Below are positions 31,997 through 39,743 of a stretch of 39,743 nucleotides of DNA, in pieces (position 1 is the first letter of the stretch; each line of letters begins with the position of its first letter). The notes beneath the pieces were generated by a model that searched no databases, was not told the DNA's origin, and saw only the letters and a list, made by a program, of their open reading frames with translations. The stretch comes from Roseibacillus sp. (GTDB lineage: Bacteria; Verrucomicrobiota; Verrucomicrobiia; Verrucomicrobiales; Akkermansiaceae). A program made the position numbers and the translations under genes. The stretch is from positions 1 to 39,743 of the forward strand of contig JAKVCR010000092.1 of NCBI GenBank assembly GCA_022448985.1, given 5' to 3'.

Positions 31997-32845
31997 GTGC
32001 TGGGGCGAATCATATCCGTCGAAGCACCCTCACTCGTTTTCTGGAGGGTCTCCATTGCGGGCCTTGCCATGGCCGTCTGGCTGGCAGCTACCAACCGCGC
32101 GCTCTTTTGTCTTCCCCGCCGCCGATTGCTGGCCGTCCTCGGACTGGGACTGCTCCAAGGAGCACACTGGGTCTGCTTCTTCTGGTCCGTCTCCCTCGCC
32201 AACGTGTCCGTTGCCCTCGCGGCCTTTGCGACCATCTCCCTCTTCACCGCCATTACCGAACCCCTCATCGAACGAAGGGCCATCCGACCGGGGGAGTTGC
32301 TCTGCGGAGGCATCGTCATCGCAGGAATCCTTCTCATCGCTGGCAAACTTGAAGACCACCACCGCCTCGGCCTCGCCGTGGGCCTGGTGGGAGCCTTTCT
32401 TCATTCCATCTTTCCTGTCCTCAACCGGCGACTGGTAGCCCGGGGAACCCCGTCCCGCAGCATGCTCCTCTACGAGATGGCCGGCGCCTGCCTCATGGCT
32501 GCCCTGGCACTCCCCTTCATCACCCCGTATCACTTCCAGTTCCCCACAGGAGGCGACTGGATTCCTCTTCTTGTCCTCGCCCTCCTTTGTACCACCGTGG
32601 CCCACACCTGGAACATTCATCTTCTCCGCCGATTAACTGCCTACACCGCCAATCTCACCATGAACTTTGAGCCTGTCTGGGGCATTCTCCTCGGAGCAAT
32701 CCTCTTCCATGAGTATGAGCAACTACATTTCGCCTTCTACCTCGGCACCGCCCTCATCATCGTCGCCAACTTCCTCGATCCCTGGTTGAAGAAATGCCGT
32801 AAATCTCCCCCAGAGGCGAGCAGCCCCACCCAGAACCCAAACTGA
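31997..32845 (+). CDS. EamA/DMT-family transporter, likely N-terminus upstream of the first canonical start
   Basis: A membrane protein of the drug/metabolite transporter superfamily with two EamA repeats and about ten helices, for example 'GLGLLQGAHWVCFFWSVSLANVSVALAAF' in repeat 1 and 'TLVLALLCTTVAHTWNIHLLRRLTAYTANLTMNFEPVWGI'-type signatures in repeat 2 (quoted in part). From the first canonical start, GTG 31997, it is 282 residues, but this truncates helix 1. The frame is open upstream and encodes 'KPLVQYHFLVFILALTAV', which matches the expected first helix of this subfamily ('QYHFLV...LTAxLGxxIS'). There is no ATG, GTG or TTG there; the codon at the natural N-terminus (31943) is ATA. Either a non-canonical start is used or a start mutation has occurred. 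The substrate is unknown. It converges with the ABC permease gene, with eight bases between the stop codons. Confidence 0.82.
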   Translation: MLGRIISVEAPSLVFWRVSIAGLAMAVWLAATNRALFCLPRRRLLAVLGLGLLQGAHWVCFFWSVSLANVSVALAAFATISLFTAITEPLIERRAIRPGELLCGGIVIAGILLIAGKLEDHHRLGLAVGLVGAFLHSIFPVLNRRLVARGTPSRSMLLYEMAGACLMAALALPFITPYHFQFPTGGDWIPLLVLALLCTTVAHTWNIHLLRRLTAYTANLTMNFEPVWGILLGAILFHEYEQLHFAFYLGTALIIVANFLDPWLKKCRKSPPEASSPTQNPN

Positions 32846-32853
32846 ACCCCCCG

Positions 32854-34548
32854 CTACATGCGGAAGAGTCCGCCGCGTTTCCCAGCCAGCGAAACCGCCC
32901 CTACGATCGAGATTCCCAGGAACACCATGGCCCAGACGCCGAGAGCGGAGGCCAGTTCATATACGTTCCCCAGCGTGTTGAGCAGGGCATAAATGGCCTT
33001 TGTAATCGGAAAGTGTTCGGCCTGCTGAGCCAGAATAAGGCTGTCACTCACCTCCAACATGGCAAAAGCGAAGGCCAGGATACCACCGGCCAGCAGATTG
33101 GCGGAAAGGAGAGGGAGAGCAATCCGTCGCATCATGCGCAGCGGCGTTGCCCCCAGGCTGAGAGCGGCCTCCTCAAGGGTGACATTGCTCTGCTGCAATC
33201 CTGCCACCGCAGCTCGGACAACGTAGGGAAGACGCCGCACCGCGTAAGCGATGACAAGGAGGATGGCGGGGTTCCCGTTAACTCCGACCAGGAAGGAGAA
33301 GACCCGGCCTTCCTGTGCCAGGGCCAGATAACCAAAGGCCAGGACGAGTCCAGGCACTGCCAGGGGCAGCATTACAAGAGCGTCTAGGAGAGCCCGCCCG
33401 CGGATCGTGCTTCGCACAATCACCCAGGCAATGGCAAGTCCAAGCAGGAGGTCCACCAGCATCGCTCCTGAAGCGTAGAGAAGGCTGTTCTGGATCGAGG
33501 GCACCACCAGGGGATGCCCGAGAGCCTCGTCATAGTGCGCCCCGGTGAGTTGCTCCGGCAGAATGGTGCCATACCAGTCGGTGGCCACCGAAAGCAGGAT
33601 CACGCCCAGGTGCGGCAGGGAGGCGAGAAGAAAGACCCCCAGGAAGAGGGCCGTAAGCAACCAGCCTTTCCCTCCCCGCAGCACCTTTTCCGCCTGCCTC
33701 CCCTTGGGCCGGGGGGCAGTCCCCAGCCTCGAACGCCCGAGGAGGGCCTTGGAGAGCAGAAAGACTGCCGAGGAAATCACCAGCATGACCGCCACCAGGG
33801 CGTAGGGAAACGGATTGCTCTCCAGGTCCTTGAGTCCGTCGTAAATCTGCACCGGGGCCACCCGCGAATAATCGAATACCAACGGCACACCCAACTCGGT
33901 AAAGGACCAGATAAATACGATTGCTCCCCCCGCAAAGATGCCGGGCATGGTAAGGGGCATGGTGATACGCCACAGTCGCCTCCAGGGGGAGCACCCAAGA
34001 TTCTGCGCGGCCTCCTCCATCGCAGGATCAAGGTGCGCAAGCGATGCCGCGATGTTCATGTAGAGAATGGGATAGAGGTGCAGGGCATTCATGATCACGA
34101 TACCCCAGAAGCGCCCCTCTCCCAACCAGTCGATGGGCGCGGCCGGATCCATCAGGCCGAGCTTCTCGAGAAAGGCGTTAAGAGCCCCCTTCACCCCGAG
34201 CATCTGCTTGACTCCCACGGCCCCCACAAAGGGAGGCAGGACGAGGGGGACAAGAATAAGCGCAGAGAGGGGCCCCTTCAGCGGAAAACGATACCGATGC
34301 GTGAGAAGGGCCAGGGGGAAGGCAATCAACAGCGCCGCAAACGTGCTCGTCACCCCGAGCAGAAGAGCATTCCAGAGCCCCTCAAGGTAGACCGGGTTGG
34401 CAAAGATCTGGACCACATAAGCAATCGTGAAACCGCCTTCCTTGTCCACGAAGGCCTCGCCAATCACCATCACGACCGGAAAGAGGAAGAACACCCCGAA
34501 GAAGAGCGTCACCATCGTGGTGAGAATTATGGCCTTTCTTGCACTCAT
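32854..34548 (-). CDS. ABC transporter permease, fused double domain (Fe3+/putrescine/2-aminoethylphosphonate type)
   Basis: A 564-residue permease with two BPD_transp_1 halves in one chain, as in FbpB/SfuB and ThiP. Each half has an EAA loop that contacts the ATPase: 'EEAAQNLGCSPWRRLWRI' (178-195) and 'EEAALSLGATPLRMMRRI' (459-476). About twelve helices are visible. Its ATG overlaps the stop of the binding-protein gene (ATGA, 34545-34548) and is preceded by GAGGAGG, one of the few strong ribosome-binding sites in the window. Together with the ATPase and binding protein it forms a complete importer. Ferric iron is the most common substrate of this architecture, but spermidine, phosphonate or thiamine relatives exist. 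Confidence 0.92.
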   Translation of the reverse strand: MSARKAIILTTMVTLFFGVFFLFPVVMVIGEAFVDKEGGFTIAYVVQIFANPVYLEGLWNALLLGVTSTFAALLIAFPLALLTHRYRFPLKGPLSALILVPLVLPPFVGAVGVKQMLGVKGALNAFLEKLGLMDPAAPIDWLGEGRFWGIVIMNALHLYPILYMNIAASLAHLDPAMEEAAQNLGCSPWRRLWRITMPLTMPGIFAGGAIVFIWSFTELGVPLVFDYSRVAPVQIYDGLKDLESNPFPYALVAVMLVISSAVFLLSKALLGRSRLGTAPRPKGRQAEKVLRGGKGWLLTALFLGVFLLASLPHLGVILLSVATDWYGTILPEQLTGAHYDEALGHPLVVPSIQNSLLYASGAMLVDLLLGLAIAWVIVRSTIRGRALLDALVMLPLAVPGLVLAFGYLALAQEGRVFSFLVGVNGNPAILLVIAYAVRRLPYVVRAAVAGLQQSNVTLEEAALSLGATPLRMMRRIALPLLSANLLAGGILAFAFAMLEVSDSLILAQQAEHFPITKAIYALLNTLGNVYELASALGVWAMVFLGISIVGAVSLAGKRGGLFRM

Positions 34549-36023
34549 TTCCCCTCCTCCGCCAGACGCCGCGCCTCCCGGTAATTTTCCCGGAAGAAGC
34601 TGCCGAGTTCATTCATCAGCTTCACGGCCTCGACCTTGCTCTTCTTCAGGGTCGACTTGATCGGACCTCCGGCCCGGTCATAGGCCACCGCGCTGACATC
34701 ATGGAACCTGGCCGTCGCCTGTGGAGGGAAACCTGCCTCAATCAAGGCATCCCAGGCTGCTTTCATCTCATCGTGAGGATCGATGCACATCACCCGGATG
34801 ATCGTCCTCAAGGGAGAGAAGAGGTGCCCGGTCAGCTTCCGGTCATAGCTGAACTTCCGGGCCTGTTCAAAGGGCAGGGCCTCTCCGTCAATCATGGCGG
34901 CCAGGGTCTCGCCCTCATAGAGATCGGGCCGGATGGGAAGACGGCGCAGGGCACGGTATCTTGGACCGGGCAGGCTTCCCGGTGCAGCTGCCCAGAGCAT
35001 TTGACCCTCCCTTGAGAGGACAAATTCCACGAAAGCCTGCGCAAGCTCGGGATGAGGGGCCCCTTTCAGGACCGCGACCGGGTCCACGCTGATGGAGCTA
35101 CCCCCCGAGGGCATGATGTACTGGAGACGTGAAGATCCATCTTCCTTCTTCAGCGTCTCGCTGGTGGTCCGGCCGTAGAAATCAATGCACATTCCGGCCA
35201 CCGCATTACCCTGCGCCACATCGCGTGGAATCTTGGCTGAACTATCGGTGAAGTAGCGTGCGTTGGCCCCAATTCGCTGGATAAGATGCATGCTGGCATC
35301 CCAACCCCGTGCAACCACGTCAGCGTGCTCCTCCGCGGGGTCACTCAGGGCCAGTTCGTTCTGGATCTTCTGCTGGACCAGCATTTCAAACGACTTGGTC
35401 ACCGACGAACTCTTGGTCGTATCAGCCAGTGCGATCCCGCGGACGTAGCCGGGATCCCCCAGGTCATCCCAGCTCACAGGAGGAGAAAGTCCCCGCTCGG
35501 CAAGCAGATCGGTGTTGTAGGCGATTCCAAAACTTGAAAGCACCGACCCGATCCAGGCGTGATCGGGATCATAGAAGGTCTCTCCACTCAGGGTGGCGGG
35601 GATACCGTTCTTACCGAACAACTGGGGATGGGTGTCGAAGATCCGTAATTTCTCGAAACGGCCCAGCTTGGCCTGGATGGCGAAGTCGTAGGCTCCCCCG
35701 CCGAAGAATACATCGATATTACACCCCGAGACCCCCCTTTCCCGGGCGGCCTCGAAACCATTCCCGATTACGCGCACACATTCCGACGTTCCACCCGGGA
35801 CGAGAAAGTTCACATAGACACTCTCGCCTGTTTTCTTCTGCCAGTAATCCGCGAAGGCCTCCCCGAACTCACGACGCAGCGTCTCGGTGTGCGGGGTGAT
35901 GACGTCCAACCGCAGGACTGCCTGGTCGGACCCCTCCGTTCCGCTGTCACGCAGCACCAGCGGCGCTGCAACCACCACCATGAGCGGCACCACGATCAGG
36001 AGAATCTTCTTCCAGCTGTTCAT
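34545..36023 (-). CDS. ABC transporter extracellular solute-binding protein
   Basis: A 492-residue type-1 (Fbp/PotD-like) periplasmic binding protein. An N-terminal hydrophobic helix (about 6-24) without a lipobox Cys suggests an uncleaved anchor or signal peptide. The mature part starts with the strand 'LRLDVITPHTETLRREFGEAF', typical of iron(III)/spermidine binding proteins. It carries 'VNFLVPGG', 'IDVFFGGGAYDF', 'WIGSVLSSFGIAYNTDLL' and 'GNAVAGMCIDFYGRTT', and the late 'SISVDPVAVLKGAPHPELAQAFVEFVLSREGQ' (quoted in part). It is about 130 residues longer than FbpA; the extra C-terminal helical region is about 390-492. GAAGAAGG precedes the ATG at 36023. It lies between the ATPase (27-base gap) and the permease (4-base overlap). 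The substrate is not determined from sequence. Confidence 0.9.
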   Translation of the reverse strand: MNSWKKILLIVVPLMVVVAAPLVLRDSGTEGSDQAVLRLDVITPHTETLRREFGEAFADYWQKKTGESVYVNFLVPGGTSECVRVIGNGFEAARERGVSGCNIDVFFGGGAYDFAIQAKLGRFEKLRIFDTHPQLFGKNGIPATLSGETFYDPDHAWIGSVLSSFGIAYNTDLLAERGLSPPVSWDDLGDPGYVRGIALADTTKSSSVTKSFEMLVQQKIQNELALSDPAEEHADVVARGWDASMHLIQRIGANARYFTDSSAKIPRDVAQGNAVAGMCIDFYGRTTSETLKKEDGSSRLQYIMPSGGSSISVDPVAVLKGAPHPELAQAFVEFVLSREGQMLWAAAPGSLPGPRYRALRRLPIRPDLYEGETLAAMIDGEALPFEQARKFSYDRKLTGHLFSPLRTIIRVMCIDPHDEMKAAWDALIEAGFPPQATARFHDVSAVAYDRAGGPIKSTLKKSKVEAVKLMNELGSFFRENYREARRLAEEGK

Positions 36024-36050
36024 GCCTTCTTCACCCGGTAGCCGGAATCC

Positions 36051-37115
36051 TCACTCGCGCAGGACCACCACGTCCTCCGGATGAATTTCAATCTTCACCC
36101 CTGCTCCCTGCGCCATGACCTGGCGGGGGTTCATCTCGGAAATCTGCAATTCCAGCCCCGACACCATCTTGACCCGGTATTGAATGATCTCTCCCAGGTA
36201 AGTGGTCTCCAGGATCTCTCCCTGGGAATCATTCCCCGCCTCCTCAATCCTGACCGCTTCCGGACGCACCGAAACCGATACCTGATCCCCCTCCCCCGGT
36301 GTCCAGTTCCCAACCGTAAGTCGGCCCGCAAACTCCCCCGCATCCGTCTTCACCACCACACATCCGGCGTCCGCGGGCCCTTGAACCGTTGCCGTCAGGA
36401 GATTGGTTTCCCCGATGAAGGAGGCCACGTAGGAAGTGGCCGGATTGCGGTATATGTCCTCGGGAGATCCAACCTGCTGGACCCGGCCGCCGTCCATCAC
36501 TGCCAGACGGTCAGCCATGGAGAGAGCCTCCGCCTGATCGTGGGTGACGTAGACACCGGTCAGCCCGTTCTCCTTTACGATCCGCCGGATTTCCGATCGC
36601 ATTTCCAACCGCAACTGCGCGTCGAGATTGGAAAGCGGTTCGTCCAGCAGAAGGCACTTGGGCTTCACCACCAGGGCCCGGGCCAGCGAGACCCGCTGCT
36701 GCTGGCCCCCGGACATCTGGTCGATCCCACGCTCCTCGAAACCAGGCATCTTCACCATATCGAGCGCCTCGCGCACCCGCTCGGCAATCTCATCGCGGGC
36801 AACTTTCCGTTCCTCCAGCCCGAATGCGATGTTCTGCCCCACCGTCATATGAGGCCAGAGGGCATAGCTCTGGAAAACCATCGCGGCTTCCCGCTTGTGG
36901 GTGGGGAGGTCGGTGACGTCTTCCCCCTCGAAGAAAATTCGCCCCGCAGTTGGCTGCTCCAGGCCCGCGATGCAGCGGAGCAGGGTTGTCTTGCCACAAC
37001 CACTCCCCCCGAGGAGGAAAAACAACTCACCCGGTTCAATCCCGATACTGACCTCGTTCAGGGCCCGGACCTCGCCGAAGTCCTTTACGACCGAATCTGC
37101 GCGAATCGCCTCCAT
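36051..37115 (-). CDS. ABC transporter ATP-binding protein (PotA/FbpC type, with TOBE domain)
   Basis: A 354-residue importer ATPase. The frame opens at 37154, but ATG 37115 gives the usual family N-terminus. Walker A 'GGSGCGKTT' is at 36-44, the Q-loop at 'MVFQSYALWPHMTV', the ABC signature 'MSGGQQQR' at 134-141, Walker B 'LLLDEPLSNLDAQLR' at 155-169, and the H-loop at 'VTHDQAEALSMADR'. The C-terminal third (about 235-354) is a TOBE regulatory domain with 'VSVRPEAVRI' and 'TYLGEIIQYRVKM'. It is the first gene of the three-gene importer operon on the minus strand. A hairpin lies between the end of the LamG gene and this start, separating the two units. Confidence 0.93.
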   Translation of the reverse strand: MEAIRADSVVKDFGEVRALNEVSIGIEPGELFFLLGGSGCGKTTLLRCIAGLEQPTAGRIFFEGEDVTDLPTHKREAAMVFQSYALWPHMTVGQNIAFGLEERKVARDEIAERVREALDMVKMPGFEERGIDQMSGGQQQRVSLARALVVKPKCLLLDEPLSNLDAQLRLEMRSEIRRIVKENGLTGVYVTHDQAEALSMADRLAVMDGGRVQQVGSPEDIYRNPATSYVASFIGETNLLTATVQGPADAGCVVVKTDAGEFAGRLTVGNWTPGEGDQVSVSVRPEAVRIEEAGNDSQGEILETTYLGEIIQYRVKMVSGLELQISEMNPRQVMAQGAGVKIEIHPEDVVVLRE

Positions 37116-37197
37116 AAGTGAACAGGACCAGTAGTAGTCCGCTGACCACCGCAATTGGCAAGATCAATTCCCGCCGGTCCTTCCCATCCCGCAGGAA

Positions 37198-37228
37198 AGG
37201 CGGCGATGCCCCCGGGGCTTCGCCGCCT
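37198..37228 (-). terminator. Probable terminator of the LamG/TSP3 gene
   Basis: The minus-strand hairpin (AGGCGGCGA at 37220-37228 paired with TCGCCGCCT at 37198-37206, plus an inner GCCC/GGGC pair after one mismatch) lies 23 bases after the stop codon at 37251. It ends in only three T residues, so the case is weaker than for the two GSII terminators. Confidence 0.6.
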
Positions 37229-37250
37229 TGAAACAATCAGATCTGACCCC

Positions 37251-39743
37251 TCAGTCTGCGCTCAGTTCGAAATTGTCGAGGGACAACCCACTGAAGGCGT
37301 CCGCACTGCCATCACTGACAAACTGGAATTCAATCAGGACGGACTCGCCCAGGGCAGCCCCTGGAACCGCAACGGAAGCTGGATTCCAGTCGGTGTCGAG
37401 GGCCGTCATGTCGATGGGGATATCCCCACCAAGTTGAGTCTGATCACTGGCGCGCAGGAAGCGGATGGTGGCTGTATCGGCAAATCCGTCAGCATCCCGG
37501 TACTGATCGAACTTCAGGACGGCCGCAGCCAGCCCACTCAGGTCGATCGCTGGCGAACGGAGAGAAATATCGGAGTCCGGGCCATAGTCTCCCAGGCTGG
37601 TGCTCCAGGCCGAGGCAGAGCCATCGGCACCGTTGAGTGGGCCAGTCGTGCCTCCAGGCGTTCCCAGTTCCCACACCGTGTTCCCGGATGGATCGTTCAC
37701 GATCGTGGTCCAGCCAGTATTGCCACCCTCCAGGTCATCCGAGAAGAGGGCCGGGACGGGACCTGCCACCAACTTGAAGAACCGCAGGTCTCCGGCGGGC
37801 CTTGGAATGCTGTGAGAATTCAGCGGCGGCGTGGCTGCCAGGTTCTCAAGGCCTGCCACCGGTGCCCAGGAATCCGGGTCCGGGCTCCCTGCTGGATCCT
37901 CGGTAGTCACGATGGTGTAAACCTCCGCTCCCGAACTATTCCACTGAAAATCGATCGTCTCCCCACCGTCTGCACTCGATACCGTGAACCCATAGGGATC
38001 ACCTTCACTGATTGCCACCCCATCGAAGAACAGGGGTCGCTCACGCTCAAAGGCCGTCTGGATTTCCTCATCCGTCCACGGCTGATCGTAGACTTCTACC
38101 CGGGCAATCGTCCCGGAGAAAGCTTGCGGGGTGTTATTGACTCCTCCGGCGTCACTTCCTGCCCCGAGACAGACCTGGGCCGGGGACCCGTCCTGGTACA
38201 CCCCGTGGACGTTGAGAAGATTGGGGTGTTCCTCCTGGTTGTTGAATTCGCCGTCGATAAACACCCGGTCGACCAGACCATCATAGACGTAGGACAGCTG
38301 CGCCCAGCGGCCCTGTGTTTCCAGGATATCCGTTCCAGTTCCATTGGGACCCCATCCTACATCTGGCTCCGCGGGATTAGTCACCGGCCCCCCTCCCCAG
38401 TGACCGATAGCGCCGAAGGTTGGATGAGATCCCTGGTTAAACTGGGCATTGCTCCCCAGCGGTCCACCCCGGCGGCCCCATGAGACGAGAGTCTCCTCGC
38501 CGCCAAAATCGGTATTATAAACCCACGCCCGGACCGTGTAAGTCTGGTTCCCCACCAGACCTACCGTGGACGCGTCGACCGCAGCTGTCATTTTATCTCC
38601 CTGGAAGGCTAATCCCTGGACTTGAACATCAGGATTGTCATTCGCCGGATGACTGACGACTTCAACCTGCCCGATCAGGGTAGAGAATTCGCCGGCCTGC
38701 CCTGCATTTGCCAGGACGTCTACAATCGTTCCATCGGGCTGGTCGAGGTTCGTCATATCCACCTTCACGATCTGGCTGGCCGAAAAATCGGGCGTACTTG
38801 TGGGATCAAGCGGATCCGTTCCCTGGGAAATTTCACTCCCGTCCACAGCGCCATCCCCGTCGGTATCCGGGTTGGAAGGGTCTGTCCCTGCCGTGATTTC
38901 CTCTGAATCGTTGAGCCGGTCATCATCGGAGTCCGCGAGCAGCGGATCAGTCCCCCGGTCCGTCTCACCCAGGTTGACTCCAGTCCCCGTTTCCACGCCA
39001 TCCGGCAACCCATCGCCATCACTATCCGCATTCACCGGATTGGTAGGAGCCGCTTCGCCATTGACCACCCGACCCAGTTCATCCCCATCACTTACCCCGT
39101 CCCCGTCACTATCCGCCTCGCAGGGATTCGTCCCGGAGAGCAGTTCCTCAGCATTGCTCAGGCCGTCCTCGTCCGGGTCCTCATCCGCATCCGGAACGTT
39201 CCGGTCGAGGCAGGCATAGCGGTCCTCGATTTCATCGAAAATTCCGTCTCCGTCCGAATCCTCCACAATGAGAACTCCATCGAAAAAGAGAGGCCTTTCC
39301 GCATTGAAGGCCGCGAGAATCTGGGCATCGCTCCGGGCAATGTCCTCCACCCGCACACGTGCGATGGTTCCACTGAAGGGAATGGGCGTACTGTTCACAT
39401 TTCCGGCATCACTCTCCGAGCCAAGGGCGAAGACGGAAGGCGTTCCGTCGCCATAGCTCTGGTGGGGGTTCAAGGGGATGTGCGCTTCGGAGTTGTTGAA
39501 CACCCCGTTGATGAAGACGCGGTCTTCGCTCCCATCCCAGACGTAGGCCAGGTGGGCCCATTGCCCAATGGTTGCGTTGATGTTGGAGCCCACACCGTTG
39601 GGCCCCCAGCCGACATCCGGTTCGTTGGGATTACCTACCGCGCCCCCTCCCCAGTGACCAATGGCCCCGAAGGTGGGGTGATTCCCCTGGTGGAAGCCCG
39701 AATTCGATCCGTTTGGTCCCCCGCGGTGCCCCCAGGAGACAAT
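37251..39743 (-). CDS. Giant secreted protein: tandem LamG-like domains around TSP3-type calcium repeats (partial, 5' end beyond window)
   Basis: The frame is open to the right edge; 830 C-terminal residues are visible and the start is missing. Order seen: the end of a LamG-like (concanavalin-type) domain (about 1-158, with 'WAHLAYVWDGSEDRVFINGVFNN' and 'SGTIARVRVEDI', quoted in parts); five or six Asp-rich 'DSDGDGxxDxxE' repeats (about 161-315) that should bind calcium; a second LamG-like domain (about 320-580) closely repeating the first; a short Ig-like or beta segment; and a C-terminal MAM/jelly-roll-like domain (about 680-830) with 'DLEGGNTGWTT' and 'FDQYRDADGF', ending 'SLDNFELSAD'. No catalytic domain is visible, so it may be an adhesin or carbohydrate-binding surface protein; the missing N-terminus could carry an enzyme. 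It is upstream of the ABC importer on the same strand but separated by a hairpin. Confidence 0.85.
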   Translation of the reverse strand: MVSWGHRGGPNGSNSGFHQGNHPTFGAIGHWGGGAVGNPNEPDVGWGPNGVGSNINATIGQWAHLAYVWDGSEDRVFINGVFNNSEAHIPLNPHQSYGDGTPSVFALGSESDAGNVNSTPIPFSGTIARVRVEDIARSDAQILAAFNAERPLFFDGVLIVEDSDGDGIFDEIEDRYACLDRNVPDADEDPDEDGLSNAEELLSGTNPCEADSDGDGVSDGDELGRVVNGEAAPTNPVNADSDGDGLPDGVETGTGVNLGETDRGTDPLLADSDDDRLNDSEEITAGTDPSNPDTDGDGAVDGSEISQGTDPLDPTSTPDFSASQIVKVDMTNLDQPDGTIVDVLANAGQAGEFSTLIGQVEVVSHPANDNPDVQVQGLAFQGDKMTAAVDASTVGLVGNQTYTVRAWVYNTDFGGEETLVSWGRRGGPLGSNAQFNQGSHPTFGAIGHWGGGPVTNPAEPDVGWGPNGTGTDILETQGRWAQLSYVYDGLVDRVFIDGEFNNQEEHPNLLNVHGVYQDGSPAQVCLGAGSDAGGVNNTPQAFSGTIARVEVYDQPWTDEEIQTAFERERPLFFDGVAISEGDPYGFTVSSADGGETIDFQWNSSGAEVYTIVTTEDPAGSPDPDSWAPVAGLENLAATPPLNSHSIPRPAGDLRFFKLVAGPVPALFSDDLEGGNTGWTTIVNDPSGNTVWELGTPGGTTGPLNGADGSASAWSTSLGDYGPDSDISLRSPAIDLSGLAAAVLKFDQYRDADGFADTATIRFLRASDQTQLGGDIPIDMTALDTDWNPASVAVPGAALGESVLIEFQFVSDGSADAFSGLSLDNFELSAD

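Noticed and set aside
38780-39290. The Asp-rich repeat stretch as a tandem DNA repeat or CRISPR-like array
   Set aside because: Repeat units vary in length and sequence at the DNA level and are explained by the TSP3-type protein repeats.
1-39743. tRNA, rRNA, insertion sequences, integrases, prophage genes
   Set aside because: None was seen on either strand.

Overview
The window (about 39.7 kb) looks like a chromosomal segment of a Verrucomicrobiota bacterium, most likely class Verrucomicrobiae. The evidence: a PSD1-type cytochrome c protein beside sulfatases; DUF1080 and DUF3500 proteins; large secreted proteins with Asp-rich 'DxDGDG' repeats; an extracellular GH13 enzyme whose tail has the 'PDWWE ... 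DPDGDGxxNxxE' arrangement common in this phylum; and a lexA gene with a TGTTC-N4-GAACA-like operator, the class of LexA box described for Verrucomicrobia. The assignment is an inference, because no rRNA is present. No tRNA, rRNA, CRISPR array, IS element or phage gene was seen, and no gene-free stretch is longer than about 210 bases.

Layout. (1) 1-6033, minus strand: serine hydrolase of the beta-lactamase fold, iduronate-2-sulfatase-like sulfatase, a sulfatase fused to a lactonase-type beta-propeller, and a PSD1 cytochrome c protein cut by the left edge. All carry export signals. This is a typical accessory cluster for periplasmic desulfation of polymers and looks less GC-rich than the rest. 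(2) 6100-6714: lexA, with its operator at 6727-6740, divergent from (3) 6814-11588, plus strand: a penicillin-binding D,D-carboxypeptidase lipoprotein, bioF, a DUF1080 protein, a glycerophosphodiesterase and ftsY. (4) 11648-16057, minus: a giant secreted GH13 enzyme, divergent from (5) mgtE and a DUF3500 protein, 16192-18718. (6) 18729-20285, minus: a lipoate ligase/octanoyltransferase-like gene tightly linked to a two-domain CbiX-like chelatase. (7) 20418-22886, minus: an ECF sigma factor translationally coupled to a membrane protein that joins an anti-sigma-like N-terminus to a YfbK-like core without its VWA domain, followed by a small membrane protein. (8) rex, 23014-23646, divergent from (9) 23833-30156, plus: a kinase-like/PP2C-phosphatase fusion, two tandem type II glutamine synthetases each followed by a strong terminator, a PAP2-like membrane protein with altered active-site motifs, and lysA. 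(10) sdaA (minus) and an EamA-type transporter (plus) without a canonical start at its likely N-terminus. (11) 32854-37115, minus: a Fe3+/putrescine-type ABC importer (ATPase, binding protein, fused double permease). (12) 37251 to the right edge, minus: a giant secreted protein with duplicated LamG-like domains and TSP3-type calcium repeats.

How the genes work together. The exported hydrolases of regions 1, 4 and 12 fit a marine or soil polysaccharide degrader. The interior is mostly housekeeping: SOS control, redox sensing (Rex), nitrogen assimilation, lysine, serine, biotin and lipoate metabolism, Mg uptake and SRP targeting. The parts most worth a second look are the kinase-phosphatase fusion ahead of the paired glutamine synthetases, the sigma/anti-sigma/VWA-less YfbK module, the sulfatase-propeller fusion with an atypical maturation motif, and the PAP2 protein with apparently lost catalytic residues. 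Most genes in the interior lack a recognisable Shine-Dalgarno sequence and several start with GTG, so start sites were chosen mainly from signal peptides and domain boundaries.
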